Assembly: GCF_000003815.2 (NCBI RefSeq)
Contig: NC_049989.1
Coordinates: 1,663,644 to 1,727,643 of the forward strand
Length of the DNA: 64,000 nt
Direction: 5' to 3'
DNA from: Branchiostoma floridae
Lineage: Eukaryota > Chordata > Leptocardii > Amphioxiformes > Branchiostomatidae
Below, one piece after another: positions 1 through 10,725 of this stretch. The notes beneath the pieces are model-generated. The model saw nothing but the letters and a program-made list of their open reading frames with translations, was not told where the DNA came from and searched no databases. A program made the translations under genes and the position numbers. The first letter of the stretch is position 1. Every line of letters begins with the position of its first letter.

Positions 1-540
1 TGCCTCCACTACACTAGACGGTAGGTTACTTCATTCCCTGATCGTGCTGGGAAGGAAAGCCCTCTCTCTATACTGGGTTTTGTTGTTCTGGAAACGGAAT
101 TGTTAGGGATGTTCGGCGTTGTCGCGGTGGTAATGCAACAAGCTTGTTCTTGTTGGGATATTGCATAAAGCCATGGTTGATATAAAAAAAAGCCCAAACT
201 TGCCGTCTTTCTATGTTGCTCCAAGGAGGGCCAGCCAAGTTTTACCATGTGACTTACACTTTAGGTATTATGGTACACACAAACCGGGCTACCCGTCCCT
301 GTACTGAAATGAAGACCCCCACACTGATAAGCCATACTCCAGGAGAGGACTAAACCTTTGTACGCCCTTTCTTCCATGGTTCTCGAGATAACTTTCGTCT
401 GAGAAAGCCTAGAGCAGCTTTTGACTTGGGGCCCCCCTGTGCCATGTTGACACCATCCGTGAACTGTTTTAAGTGTCTAGATTTTTGGAGGCGTCTTAAA
501 TAACTTGTTAATGTTATGTATTGACGACATGTCAGCACTT
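1..540 (-). pseudogene. LINE reverse transcriptase, C-terminal end (decayed)
   Basis: Read on the minus strand, 538-350 encodes ALGFLRRKLSR, and 248-9 encodes MVKLGWPSLEQHRKTASL; about 200 bases further, in another frame, comes TIRE-stop-SNLPSSVVEA. These match the conserved order at the end of CR1/Jockey-type LINE polymerases (LGFLRRNL, then LGWPSLEQRRK, then TIRDWNxLPxxVVEA). At least two frameshifts and a stop where Trp is expected show that it is dead. It may be the 3' part of the same copy as the fragment at 1534-2130, separated by about 1 kb of unrelated sequence. The family call is by motif only. Confidence 0.6.
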
Positions 541-1533
541 TAAGAATCCTTATCCGTTCGGATTGATCATTCTAGTTTGTGTATACGTTATGTGCAGTTC
601 TATTGGTGTGTTATTGGACCAAAAGCTCTCACTTCATTCTCTGTAAACGGACTACGTCATCCCTTATATTTTTCCTTCAACAGCAGATAGCCATATACAT
701 GTTGGCTGAAGGTCGGTCTAGCTTCAAGATCCGAGAGATTGTATGTGAATCAAGAAGGCCTCCAAACAGTTTATACAAAGACAGACTACATCGTCATAAG
801 CTTGTTGTTTTTGTTCTCGAATAGGCATGGTGACGGTATGTCCAGACTACACTAATTCCCACCTGGGCAGATTAGAAGATCTGAATAATTAGCTTTTAAA
901 GGTACAAAATTGTGCTTGGGCTTTTCCGGTTTTCTACTAGACTGACAGCTATGTATACTCCCGCAGACACATGGCGGGAGTGGGGTAGGACATGTAGCGT
1001 ACTGAAACAGGGAGCAACAATAAGGCAACACAGGGGAATACTTTACAAACTATGAGGCGACGACGCAATAAATTCAGTTTGGTTTGGTAACGCAGAGAGA
1101 GACTTACACACGGGGGCTGCTTTTAAGGAGCCCGCTGCGGTTTATCCGCTTGAAACAGTGTACACAACTCGCTGGGCTGGGCCGGTCCTATCACTGGTCA
1201 CAGCAAGTGTCCAACTTTAAAGTGAGTTTTCTTCGTTTCTCTGCACGCTACGGCACAAAATGATCGCAAGAGTTTAGGACGTAAAGTCTGATACGGCGCA
1301 ATTAAAAATAAATCTGGGTTTCATGAATACATCATCACTGTTTGATTATGAAAATAAAAAGTAAGCTATGCCCCATAGTTATTTTAACCATATCAAACTT
1401 AAAAGGTCATCTGGTATCGTACATTTCATGAATTTTGTAGGTGTTGATTAGACCCCCCCCTCCGCCGTGGCGTCTATAAACTGCAGGCTTAGATAAGTAT
1501 GATGACTAGATCCAGTATAATGACGAATAACTG
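541..1533. other. No recognisable gene
   Basis: This stretch separates two parts of what looks like one LINE. Roughly 400 bp would be expected between the motifs on each side, so some of it is probably inserted sequence. I see no coding motif, tandem repeat or clear terminal repeat in it. Confidence 0.4.
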
Positions 1534-2130
1534 TCAATCCACTGTCATGTATTGCAACTGCAGACGGTCCTTCTGTAAGCATGTGCAGTCATCCATACGT
1601 GATACTTTACAATGTAGGTATTGTACAACCTGTTTAACCCACTGGAAGGTCATGTACACATACGTTAAAAAGAACGGACCAATGACAACCCCATGTAGCA
1701 TGCCACTGGTTACCATTGACTATTTTGATCTTACGTCATTGACACAACCTTTGCTTTCACTCTAATATGAACGTCTGGATGTAGCGTACAAGGTTGCATT
1801 TTCCTTCATATTTTTCTACTTTGGATACCAGTGTTTTGATTGGCATTGAGTCAAAAGACTTGCAGAAGTCAAAACAGACCGCGTTTACAGTAAGACTTTC
1901 ATTTACTCAATCTGTCCCTGGTCCAAGCATTCCAGCATCTGAGTAGCTGTAGAGCGGTCAGAGGGAAGCCTTCTTGATGTGGTAAAACAAAGGCTATTCC
2001 GTTTATATGTTTTACTATGGCCTCCCGTATGCATCACCAAGTGGAGATGTTAGGCTGCTAGGACGATAGTTACCTGGGAAATTACTAGATACTTTCTTGA
2101 ATATCGCTACTTCGATATCGGCAATTTTCT
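1534..2130 (-). pseudogene. LINE reverse transcriptase, fingers and palm (decayed)
   Basis: Minus-strand reading in three frames gives the polymerase motifs in order. FPGNYRPSSLTSPLG (about 2060-2110) is the fingers region. SDRSTATQMLECLD (about 1925-1970) and FDFCKSFDSMP (about 1840-1875) follow, the latter being motif A with its Asp. Then come TSGMLHGVVIGPFFLTYVY (motif B region) and MDDCTC (motif C, normally FADDxT). Several stops and frameshifts separate the blocks. The motif style is CR1/Jockey-like. No function remains. Confidence 0.65.
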
Positions 2131-2235
2131 ATGTATCTGTATTGTCCTATTATTATTTTTATCTATTTACTGAACAGATACTCGCACAATTGTTTTTGTC
2201 AAGGACTGTTGACTACATATAAATTCGTCTGTTCC

Positions 2236-2628
2236 TCATGGCCCCAAAGTGTTGACATTGTCTGCAGTGCTGACTGGGATGACCATCAGTACTGATGCCA
2301 GCAGCCTCATGTTGGGGTACAAGTCTGCCAAGAAGGCAGGAGGAGGTTGGCCGGCTGCTCCTGTGACAGGTGGTGGTTCTGTGCAATGTACTCACACAGA
2401 CTCGTCCACTGACAACAGACAGACTCAACAATACCCCCGACTTCACCACCGTAATGTGCCGCGAAGCACCCAACCTCGGTAAAGCCATAGTGATCAGGCA
2501 TGGGCTGGAGTACTATCAGGGATGGGTCCAGTATTGCAAAGCCGGACAGCAGCTGGGTGGAGTCAAACCGCTCCCGCAGATTCTGCAACAGGTGGTCCTT
2601 TACTCCTTTATTCAGATACCCTATAGTC
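2236..2628 (-). pseudogene. hAT-family transposase, C-terminal dimerisation domain remnant
   Basis: The minus-strand reading starts with LNKGVKDHLLQNLRERF, continues with FAILDPSLI and a YIAQNHHLSQEQ block, and after a one-base frame change ends LYPNMRLLASVLMVIPVSTA followed by D. That order is the end of hAT transposases (KIAA1586/ZNF862-like in style), where PVSTADCERGFS marks the dimerisation domain. Here the reading breaks to VNTLGP and a stop just after STAD, so the last part of the domain is gone. No terminal inverted repeats were found nearby. Confidence 0.7.
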
Positions 2629-2639
2629 TACCAGGTTTC

Positions 2640-4017
2640 AAACATATACAACGCAAACATACATGTATAAGTATATATATATAAATATACACAACAGACA
2701 AAAAACATTCACAATCATAAAAAACTATCAACTTGACAATACATAGATTGCCTTTTTAAATCGTGACGTTGGGCAGGGATTTGATGTGTGACGGTAGAAC
2801 ATTCCATAGACTGATGGCACGGTAGAGAAAAGTTTTTTGAGTTTGTTGTGGTCTATGAAGGGTTCCTCACTTTCTGCTAGTCGTCAGCACCCTCTGGTTT
2901 ATCTGCAACAAATTGCTGAAAACACTTCGAGAGTTTATTGAAGTGAGTCAACGGGTCACAGAGAAGATAAATGGTGGCAAGAGTCTGTTAGTCATTCAGC
3001 CACCACTAGAGGCCAAATGCTGTCGCGTGGGGGCCTTATGGTTCAGACTCATCAGCACGGCAGGCAGGCTCCTGTGCAGCGCCTTACACGCCGCGTCGTG
3101 GCTCAGCCACCGGGTATCTTCAGCATTCTTCATTTATTTAATCATTTATTTCTGTCATCTTTACCTAGGGTTGTCCAACTCAGTGCTGTTGCACTCAGTT
3201 GCAGTGGAGCCATGCATTACATGGAACATATATATGCAAACATAAAAATTGATAAATCATAAATGAAATGAATAGATAACAATAGTAATGAAACTGATGT
3301 AATGAATAATACAAATCATAAAAATGAATACTACTAATTATAACAATATCGAATTCATTGTGCTCTGGATGATGGCCAGTATGTCATGAAGTTGCAACAC
3401 AATACGGTCAACAGTCAGTGCTACAAACAGGGGATTTTACATTTTCATTTAGCTTGAGCTTTTTCACAGGAATCTAAAAGTTTGTATTTCCAATGCCATG
3501 CCTATCAGTAGACTTGACTTTTATAGCCAACCTGGATCTGGTGTTTGCGGGACATTCTGCAAGCCGAGTTGTCATAGAATCTGAACAGCTCTTCGAAGTT
3601 TGGCTTGGACTTTAAGGAACGGCTTCTCCAGCCTGGTCAGCTACTAGAGCGCATACCAGCCTATGCACAATGCAATTGGTGGTAACTTGAATCCTGCTGC
3701 GGGCATTCAAAGGTGTTGCCACTCCTCCCCTCTTTCCTGGAATTATATACAATAAACTTGACTTGTAAAAAGTGTGTCTAATTTTTTGTGTTAGAAGAAA
3801 AAATATTTTTTTGAATAAAAAAAAAACGACATCAAAGGCATGTGATCAATTGTGCAAACTTAACCGATCTACGACTTGACACACAGCATCTGTCTCACTG
3901 TGACCGACTGTCTCAGTTTTCAATGACAAATATCTCTAGAAGCTTGCATGAACCACTGTCTGCAAGAATACTTCTTGTGAGTCTGTTCCTATATAGATTT
4001 TCCTGAGGACTTACATT
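2640..4017. other. AT-rich spacer, probable repeat-derived sequence
   Basis: No gene recognised. The stretch at 3126-3360 (ATTTATTT runs, then GTTGTCCAACTCAGTGC, then an ATAAATGATAATA-like tail) has the look of a SINE or LINE 3' end, but I cannot name the family. A 10-base A run lies near 3826. Confidence 0.3.
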
Positions 4018-4317
4018 CTAAACATTTCTGTGGACATATAAAGCTCGCCCTTGAGGCGTCACCAATAGTATTAGATGCACACTGTACACAAAACATCCTA
4101 CCACTATAGAAATAAGCGTCATGTAAGAAAGTTGAGGTTGTATACGGATGAGGCCAGCATTAGCTTGTTTGTTCACTTTGAAATGAATGGTGGTGATATC
4201 GACAGATTGCCTGTATTCGTCAATACAATACCCAAGTGAACAGCCAACGTGGCCTCTGAAGTGAAAGCGATTTACCAGGAAGAGAATATTACGAAAGAAA
4301 AATTGATCTCTATTCAA
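4018..4317 (-). other. Unrecognised 99-codon open frame
   Basis: The frame ends with a hydrophobic stretch (ISIVVGCFVYSVHLILLV) that could be a membrane helix, preceded by a mixed polar region. There is no family match I can name and no supporting splice sites were identified. A frame of this length can arise by chance in 64 kb, so it is listed only as a candidate. Confidence 0.15.
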
Positions 4318-4715
4318 TCCGTATACTGATGCAGTTTATATGCATTGTCATACAACATGACATGTGGTGGTGTTCTGAATCTCGTCCTGAATAGTTCGAA
4401 CGGGTGTCAGGGTTACTCATAACTTGGCATGCATTCAAAGTCATAATATACCACATGTCTGCAAAACAGCGTGAAAATCCCCGTTGCCAATGAAGGTTGA
4501 CCATAGGACTCCTTGCGACAGCTCCCTTGACTGGAACAGGAAGGCTTCGTATGAGCAGTGTACCTTTGCAGGCCAGTCTGCTGACTCAATGCAGGGAAAA
4601 GGACAGCATGGTTGGCGCTGGAACAGTTTGAAAAGTCCGGTCCAAGACTGTGTGTACGCGATGAAGTATCTGTTTTATGTCGCCATAAATTTCTAGGATA
4701 ATCTCATTTAATACA

Positions 4716-5444
4716 TCAGTAATCATACTCATAGACCACATCCTGGCGATATGTCAGATCATAAGTGTACTCATATTCCTCAAAGTCCTCACTGTACACA
4801 TTCCACACCTGGATGAGAGTGAAGCGACGGAACATGGCGTTTGGTGTGTAAAAATCGAACTTATACCATTTATCCGGAAACTTATTGCTAGTAATCCAGA
4901 TGCGTTTCGCCGTGAAGTTAACAAAATCGCCCTTAACTGGTACTGACAATGGGTAACGATCCATGGCGTTCAAAAGCATACCATACCCCACATCCCCGTA
5001 GAAATCATCCAACACTACATCTTCTTGCCCACAATAACCATCCCACCACGGGCCACGTGGCTTCCAGAATGTGGTTTCGTCAGGGCAGTATTCTCGCACC
5101 CGAGAAGATTTACAACAGCCAGGGGGCCCGACAAACACGAACACTTTGGTCCTAAAGTTACGCTTAGGTGACATATTAGTTACGTCACAGTAGGACTTGA
5201 GGCCGCGATGGAACTTTATGTAAATGGAGGGCATGGCACGGGCAAGCCCGGGCAAGTCGCCTTTGCTGCTATTTAAGAACTCCGCAGCGGCCTCAAGATC
5301 ACTACGCTTTCCCTGGGCACATGGCTCGTCTGTTCTACAAAGTAGGTCGCCTCCCTTACTGCAATACTCATCGTTTTCAACATCACTACCCATAGCATGA
5401 GAACAGTAACAACGTTCACCAATAAGCTTTTTCAGTCCTGACAT
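4716..5444 (-). pseudogene. Endogenous circovirus-like Rep, helicase part
   Basis: This 242-codon minus-strand frame carries motif III of the rolling-circle endonuclease (YCSK, about 5356-5367). The superfamily 3 helicase domain follows: Walker A GPPGCCKSS (about 5110-5135), Walker B VVLDDFYG (about 4996-5020) and motif C ITSN (about 4890-4900). These are diagnostic of replication-associated proteins of CRESS-DNA viruses of the circovirus/cyclovirus type. In Walker A the Gly normally just before the catalytic Lys is Cys, which should impair ATP binding. The first two endonuclease motifs are upstream in a different frame, so this is an endogenised, broken copy. No capsid gene was recognised beside it. 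Confidence 0.85.
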
Positions 5445-5452
5445 ATACGGAT

Positions 5453-5767
5453 CTTCTTCTTGAGGTTGACAAACCCTTGCAGATGTGGGGTCCCCTGATC
5501 TCCCACCTGCCTCCCGACGACAAGGAACTTCACGACATCCGTAGACAGCGATTTGATGGCAGCAGCTTCTTCAGTATGATTGTTCAGGGTAAACACCCAG
5601 CGGCAGCACTTGTTCTCACGGGCACGGCGACGGCGACCACCTCTTCCTCGGGCCCTCCCTCCTCCCCTCCTCGGTGCTGCAACGGCAGGTTGGCAATGAC
5701 CTCATCAGGGTCAGGGAACAGAGAACTCTTCATCCGAAGAAATTACGATAAAGTCAACGTCCGCCAT
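5453..5767 (-). pseudogene. Endogenous circovirus-like Rep, N-terminal endonuclease part
   Basis: On the minus strand an ATG at 5767 opens a short acidic leader that meets TGA stops near 5710. The same frame then continues through an Arg/Gly-rich stretch typical of Rep N termini. It reaches endonuclease motif I (CRWVFTLNN, about 5582-5610) and motif II (HLQG, 5474-5485), and stops just before 5450. The helicase part continues one base out of frame. Thus all three endonuclease motifs are present but split by a frameshift, and internal stops precede motif I. The residues look well conserved, so the insertion may be fairly recent or the break recent. Confidence 0.8.
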
Positions 5768-5886
5768 GTTGGGAGCAGCTAGTAGATCTGGTACAATGTC
5801 GATAAGGGCCATAAAGCGATGGAAAATGGTTGTTGGTGAGTGGTGCCGATGTTTATTATTATTATGATTAGATGTCTCATAGGCTC

Positions 5887-6420
5887 CTAAACAGCACAGG
5901 CGTGAACTTTTGCAGACTTTAAGGCCACATCTGCACAGCCTAACGTAGCCTCCCCTCTAGACAGCTTCGTTTCATAATCATGTCCAGGACGTCGCTGTCG
6001 TCCGCAGTTTGCAGCAGCCACAAATGGGAGTGTTCTTTGCAAGTTCGGGCATGAGTCTTTTGTATGGTATGGGGCATGTGCGGCTACCTTCATCAGACTT
6101 AATGCGACGTAGAACTGCTGCAAGTTTAGCATGTCCTTCCTTGGTTAGGAGGATGACAAGGCTTCTGAACTCCCTATCAGTTAGTCTGTTCTTGCTTCCA
6201 ACCTTCTGTCCTTGTTTCTCACCACTGAAAGCAGCAACAAGCCCCTTGCTTCCTTGGTCTTGATGAAGACACGGTCAGCGTGCTTGGACCCGGCCACACT
6301 TGTTGCTCCGTCCGGCGTTCTCTCCTGAGGTGTCCCCATTGCTACCAAGAAGTCCCGCCTGACACGGATTGTTGTTCCATTGGCATCGCACACAACAACA
6401 GATGGTTCTGGACAACACAT
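5887..6420 (-). pseudogene. Possible decayed coding sequence, unknown family
   Basis: Minus-strand reading from 6420 gives an 80-codon frame starting CCPEPSVVVCDANG. After a stop, a second frame continues without stops to about 5985, containing SLVILLTKEGHAKLAAVLRR and ending in a Cys-rich CGCCKL stretch. The balanced composition on both sides of the break suggests a former protein, but I recognise no family. It adjoins the Rep remnant, so a relation to the virus insertion cannot be excluded; it does not look like a circovirus capsid. Confidence 0.25.
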
Positions 6421-6429
6421 GGGACACCT

Positions 6430-7080
6430 TTACTTTCATCGAATATGTTTTTTTGGTTATTGGTTATATTTTCCTGTGTTGTCCAAACTGATGTTTGATG
6501 CAATGACCGGTGCCGGTAACAAGTATATTAGGTAGTACTATTACTACTACTTCAAAACAAAATCGTAATGACTGGCACTGTTCAGACAGCATTCAAGTTA
6601 CAGTTCAAGTTACAACGTCCTGCTATACACAGTGACACACAACAGAATCAGATTAGACTGCCTGTTCACGTTTGTAGTCAACCGTATTGTCAATTGACAT
6701 AAGAAGATATGTTGCAATATCGTGCCTTTGGTCATTTTCTATAAGTGCTTGACATCCACTTTCTCTGTTTTTTCATAAGCAAATAAGCATTTCCACAAAC
6801 TAGTCTAATAACACACCACTTCTGTAGCAAAAATGTACACATTTTTATTGTTGACCTAAACTGGAGCTGACAGTTACACAAAGGGACAAATATGAATTCA
6901 TTGTTGGTTAATCTTCTTTGATTCATTGTTATTTTCCCTTTCAATGACCAAAGCAATAGTGGGATGTCTAAATACAATTATCGATTTCTTTTTCCCGACT
7001 TTTGGTATTTTGGACTGTTTTTTTTTTAATGTTGTGCCGGTTAAACCTGTCCAGTCCAACCGGTTTCCAGCCCTACTTCA
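6430..7080. other. No recognisable gene
   Basis: AT-rich spacer. The only item noted is a TACTATTAC nonamer with weak flanking dyad at 6536-6544, discussed under rejected items. Confidence 0.3.
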
Positions 7081-7220
7081 CGGTACTCGCCGGCGCCTGC
7101 CCGGGCCTTACCGTCCTCGTGAGCTCTACCCGCGGCACTCGCCGGTGCCTGCCAGGGCCTTACCATCTCCGTGAGCTCTACCCGCGGCACTCGCTGGTGC
7201 CTGCCGGGCCTTGCTTAGTC
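7081..7220. repeat. 52-bp GC-rich tandem repeat, about 2.7 copies
   Basis: Units begin at 7081, 7133 and 7185, each starting CGGYACTCGC and including GCCTGC, GGCCTTACC and GTGAGCTCTACCCG. Copies differ at only a few bases. The GC content contrasts sharply with the AT-rich flanks. Confidence 0.85.
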
Positions 7221-7719
7221 TCGACACTTTCATTTCTGGGACCGCCACAAAATCCGAGCTAAATTCAAATTTCTGAGGAACCTGTCACCATTTACAATAC
7301 AGTACAGAGACAGTCAATCTGAAATGAAGGACGGGGAGGTTGACGCTTGTACCAGAGGAAATGGCCATGTGCTGGTAATTTGAGCCAGTGGCTGCAGGAA
7401 AAAATTAACTTGTGGGGAGGACATGCGCTTGCTCGATCGGCACTTTTACTTGCTCGGGACTATCGGGCTAATGGACTGCCATTATGTGTCCAGTGTTTCC
7501 TTATTACTAACTTTAGGCATTTGCAACTTGAGCCAAAGATAATTAAGGGAATGCTCAACAGCAGAAGCAAATGTTCTGTTTCCATAGATATTTTTTTCTG
7601 GATTCCGAAAAGGATTCCTAGGCAGTGCTTTATACGGTAACAATATTACTAATGAGGCAAAACATGATAACCCCCAAAGCACCCTTAAGAGTCCGGAACA
7701 ATTATAGCCATTAAAATAT
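7221..7719. other. No recognisable gene
   Basis: A 97-codon plus-strand frame (7347-7640) has no recognisable domain and is probably chance. Confidence 0.3.
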
Positions 7720-8462
7720 TACTCACTCACTCAGCTCCGCTTGCTCCATAGAGGAGCGTAGCGTCTCTGCATACCGATCTCCAGGTTGATCCGTCTCTGG
7801 TTGCCTCCCAGGCTGCGGCGATGGAAAGGCCGGCAGACTGCTGTAGGTCGTTGGCCAGTTGGTCGAGCCAGGTGCGTCTAGGTCGTCCTCTGGGGCGGGA
7901 CCAGGTAGTGGGGTTTGGTTCTCTCAGCAGGACGACAGGTTCGGGAGGTGGTTCTGCCCGGGCAAGGTGGCCAAAGAGGCGGAGCCGGGCAGAGCGGATC
8001 TTGTGGGAAAGTGGTGGCTGATTGGTGATACTAAGTAGGGTTGTATTTGAGACATGGTCATACCATCTGATCCCTAGGATCCTGCGTTGGCATTTTGAGT
8101 CAAAGGCATCCAGGCGTTTTTCCTGGGTGTCTGTTAGCGTCTTGAAGTCACTGAGGCTTTGGCCCTTGGTCTTGTCCCAGCTGACCATCAGGCCAAGAGG
8201 CTCCCTTCTCTTCTCAGCCAGCAGACGGAGGGGCAGGATTCTGTTCACGGTGGAACGCCCTGGCGTGAAACCGCTCTGTTCCTTTCTCTGCTTGCGTAGG
8301 AGGAGAGGACGGTGTCTTGCAAGTATGACGTTAGCGAACACCTTTCCTGGGACACTCAGAAGAGTGATGCCTCTATAGTTGCTGCACACATCTTTCGGGC
8401 CCTTCTTCCAGAATGGGATGATGACTCCTTGGAGCCAGTCGGCTGGGACGGTCTCCTCATTA
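7720..8462 (-). pseudogene. LINE (RTE-like style) with internal deletion, (GTGA)n tail
   Basis: Minus-strand reading gives PADWLQGVIIPFWKKGPKD and NYRGITLLSVPGKVFA (fingers), then SGFTPGRSTVNRI and LAEKRRE. It then jumps directly to LGLMVSWDKTK and the C-terminal block ending RPRGRPRRTWLDQLA. The palm with motifs A, B and C is missing, so a segment has been deleted inside the polymerase without breaking the frame. The 3' end abuts a TCACTCACTCA run at 7722-7733, which is (GTGA)n on the element strand. The same tail occurs at 34504 and 52871. Confidence 0.8.
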
Positions 8463-8721
8463 TATTACTAGTAAAAGCAAACAACCATTGGAAAAACTTC
8501 AAAGTGAGTGATGTTAAGAATTCTTGGGTTGATCTTGAAAGTATTTTGGGAAAGTGTTTCCGGATACCTGAAAACCTTAGCAACTTAATATGGTTACTCT
8601 TATCAGAGTTAAGGCGGCTTAACGTTTCATAGGCCTCACGTAAGAAAATACGTGGTGGTTTGGACGCTGATGGTAGGTAAGTGGGTAAGGAGTCAAGATC
8701 TAAACGGGGCAGTTCATTCAC
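8463..8721 (-). pseudogene. Second LINE fragment, pre-fingers region
   Basis: Directly upstream of the previous LINE on the minus strand is a different reading: LDSLPTYLPSASKPPRIF then REAYETLSRLNSDKS. This resembles the region before the polymerase fingers in CR1-like LINEs (LPTYLP, then xxVYxxLxxLNxxKSPGPDG). The PGPDG core is replaced by unrelated residues. It is a chimeric junction of two LINE pieces at about 8462. Confidence 0.45.
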
Positions 8722-9003
8722 TTTTGATTAATTCAGCAATGTCTTTGTTATGTAAGTGGGCATTACCAGGGAGACAAACCGAAACAGAGGATGTAGAAGA
8801 GTTTAAAACATCACTCAAACATTGGTGCCATTAAGATGGGTTATCTTTCTTTAGGGATTTTACCATGGAGACATAATGGCGTTTTCTTAGCTTTTGAACA
8901 TAAACGAATTACCCGATTACTAATCTTTGTGTACAGGACCACGTCACCTTTTTTGTCGCCTTGTTATTGCAGGCTTAATCTGCGAGGTCATCCATGCTTT
9001 GTC

Positions 9004-9098
9004 TAGCCTGAGTACCATCGTCCGTAATGACCGCTGGCTCACTTCAGCAAGCGAAAGTAGTGAGCCAGCGGTCACCACGGAGGATGGTACTCAAGCTA
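9004..9098. repeat. Near-perfect 40-bp hairpin (foldback/MITE-like)
   Basis: The left arm, starting TAGCCTGAGTACCATCGTCC at 9004, and the right arm, ending GGATGGTACTCAAGCTA at 9098, are reverse complements over about 40 bases with five mismatches. They are separated by a loop of roughly 13 bases around TCAGCAAGCGAAAG. The structure is far beyond chance and fits a foldback element or MITE. No clear target duplication was identified. Confidence 0.85.
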
Positions 9099-9160
9099 TG
9101 CTTAGTCGCTATTATGTTTTACAAACAATTTGTAAGGGAAGTGATGGTCAATTTTAGCTT

Positions 9161-9547
9161 TTAGAGTGTCATAAAAATTGTCAACTTTAGTTTGGGTACC
9201 TGTGGCGTCCATGACCTCAGACTATGTAAGGCTTTCTGCGTTGCTAGGTGAACAGACTCGTTGTTGTTGGTGGTTCCTGCGTGGACGATGACAGTGCTGG
9301 GGTTTTCATTCCGGACAATTGTTTTTGCAGATGGGATTAGCTGTTCTAGGCGGGCTCTGCGGTGGATGAAACACTTGACGTTGTTTCTTCTGGACATCTT
9401 TATGCCTTTGAAGTGCTTTATCATGGGATTCCCGATGATGGTTATCTTTTCTGGTACAGTGGTGTTGTAGTAGCTGGTTCGCTGGCATTCCTTGTACAGC
9501 CCGATTTGTTGGGCGATAGGACACTGTAGGGTTTCTTTTTGAGACAT
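9161..9547 (-). pseudogene. LINE ORF1-type SGNH/esterase-like domain (decayed)
   Basis: The 128-codon minus frame contains ITIIGNPMIKHFKG, then RRARLEQLIPSA and STVIVHAGTTNN. In CR1-type LINE first proteins and related SGNH hydrolase-like domains these blocks read IIGDSMxKHxKG and VIIHAGTNN. The catalytic GDS has become GNP, losing the nucleophilic Ser and the Asp before it, and the HAGTNN block carries an extra Thr. The domain is therefore recognisable but inactive. The neighbouring LINE pieces on the same strand are polymerase fragments and may or may not be from the same copy. Confidence 0.65.
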
Positions 9548-9554
9548 AACACAT

Positions 9555-10470
9555 TCCTGAGGAGAGTCAACATCATTTTCAGACGCCTCAACGAGCCTAA
9601 AACGATATATATCAGCGGATCAGAATTACTGGCATCGACTCAGATGCACTGAGGTACAATATTCTCCCAGATATTCAAAATGAACTGAAATTGATTCGGA
9701 TTTAACATGAAATTTAACTCAAGTCCAAATTTATAAACTTTTGTGAGCCTACTTGCAAAACTAACCGTATCTATCCCCATTATGCGCTGCAGCTAGAAAG
9801 GGCATAGATGAAATCTGCTACACGACTTCTCCATTCTCCTTATCTTGAATAAAGTTCCAGCTGTGCAGCGGCCTAAGCATGGAGACAGTAATCAAATCAA
9901 GATTTTTTAATCGAACTTGGCAGTCAAAAATTCAGACCCAATGCCCCTTCCGTCCCTAATACTGGCGAGCGACCGTGGGTTTCATCGATTTAGTGATGAA
10001 AATGCCCATTACGTACAATTGTTACTCTATGTCTTTACTCTATGAAAAGTTGTTCTATGTCTCTGGGACACTGTTGTGTTTAGTCAATATATTTTATAAA
10101 GATAAATGCAGGTCTCTGTACAATGAAAGCATGGCATTAATCGGTGAAGTAATTACATCAGAACATTATGAAAAATACAACGATACAAAAGCACACAATC
10201 AATGCACATACTTTCATTACTATTGAAAAATTAATGTATAAAATTACACAATAAATCTACTAACACCCAACACATTTCATGTAGGTCTCCGAATTCTCGT
10301 TTGTTTTGTTTTAGTATTTTTGACATTTTTTAAAAACATATTGAGATGGAGTATCAGACATATCCTACTTGTGGCCTATTTTTTCTAGGTGCGCTTGTTT
10401 GAAGGTCCTAGTATCTGATTGTTTGTTTTTTTTGCGACTGCTTGTTGGCATCGGATCTATAGCCTTGCAG
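9555..10470. other. AT-rich spacer, no recognisable gene
   Basis: An 83-codon plus frame at 9975-10226 has low-complexity AT-driven composition and no domain. Confidence 0.3.
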
Positions 10471-10725
10471 AGGCGGTCGCCCGGTGGTGGTGGGATGGAT
10501 TATGCGGGAGGTCTGCTGCTCTCTCTGTGCGGAAGGTTTGTACAGTAACCGGCGGCAGTAATCACGTAGCTGACGGCCCGGCTCGCTCAGGCGCGGTCGC
10601 CAGGTGGTGGTGGGATGGGTGATGCGGGAGGTCTGCTGCTCTCTCTGTGCGGAAGGTTTGTACAGTAACCGGCGGCAGTAATCACGTAGCTGACGGCCCG
10701 GCTCGCTCAGGCGCGGTCGCCGGTG
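10471..10725. repeat. 120-bp tandem repeat, two full copies plus partial
   Basis: Starting GGTCGCCxGGTGGTGGTGGGATGG at about 10475, the unit repeats at 10595 and partly at 10715, nearly identical over 120 bp. It is homologous to the protein repeat units just upstream on the minus strand (spacings 102 and 107 bp), so the array expanded from coding repeats. Confidence 0.85.

Noticed and set aside
2249-2684. Plus-strand frames of 77-104 codons
   Set aside because: Shadows of the minus-strand hAT transposase remnant.
6536-6544. TACTATTAC, which fits the CRESS-DNA virus origin nonamer pattern
   Set aside because: The flanking dyad (GTAGTA/TACTAC) is short and overlaps the nonamer. It lies over 750 bases from the Rep remnant, and the motif is expected by chance in AT-rich DNA.
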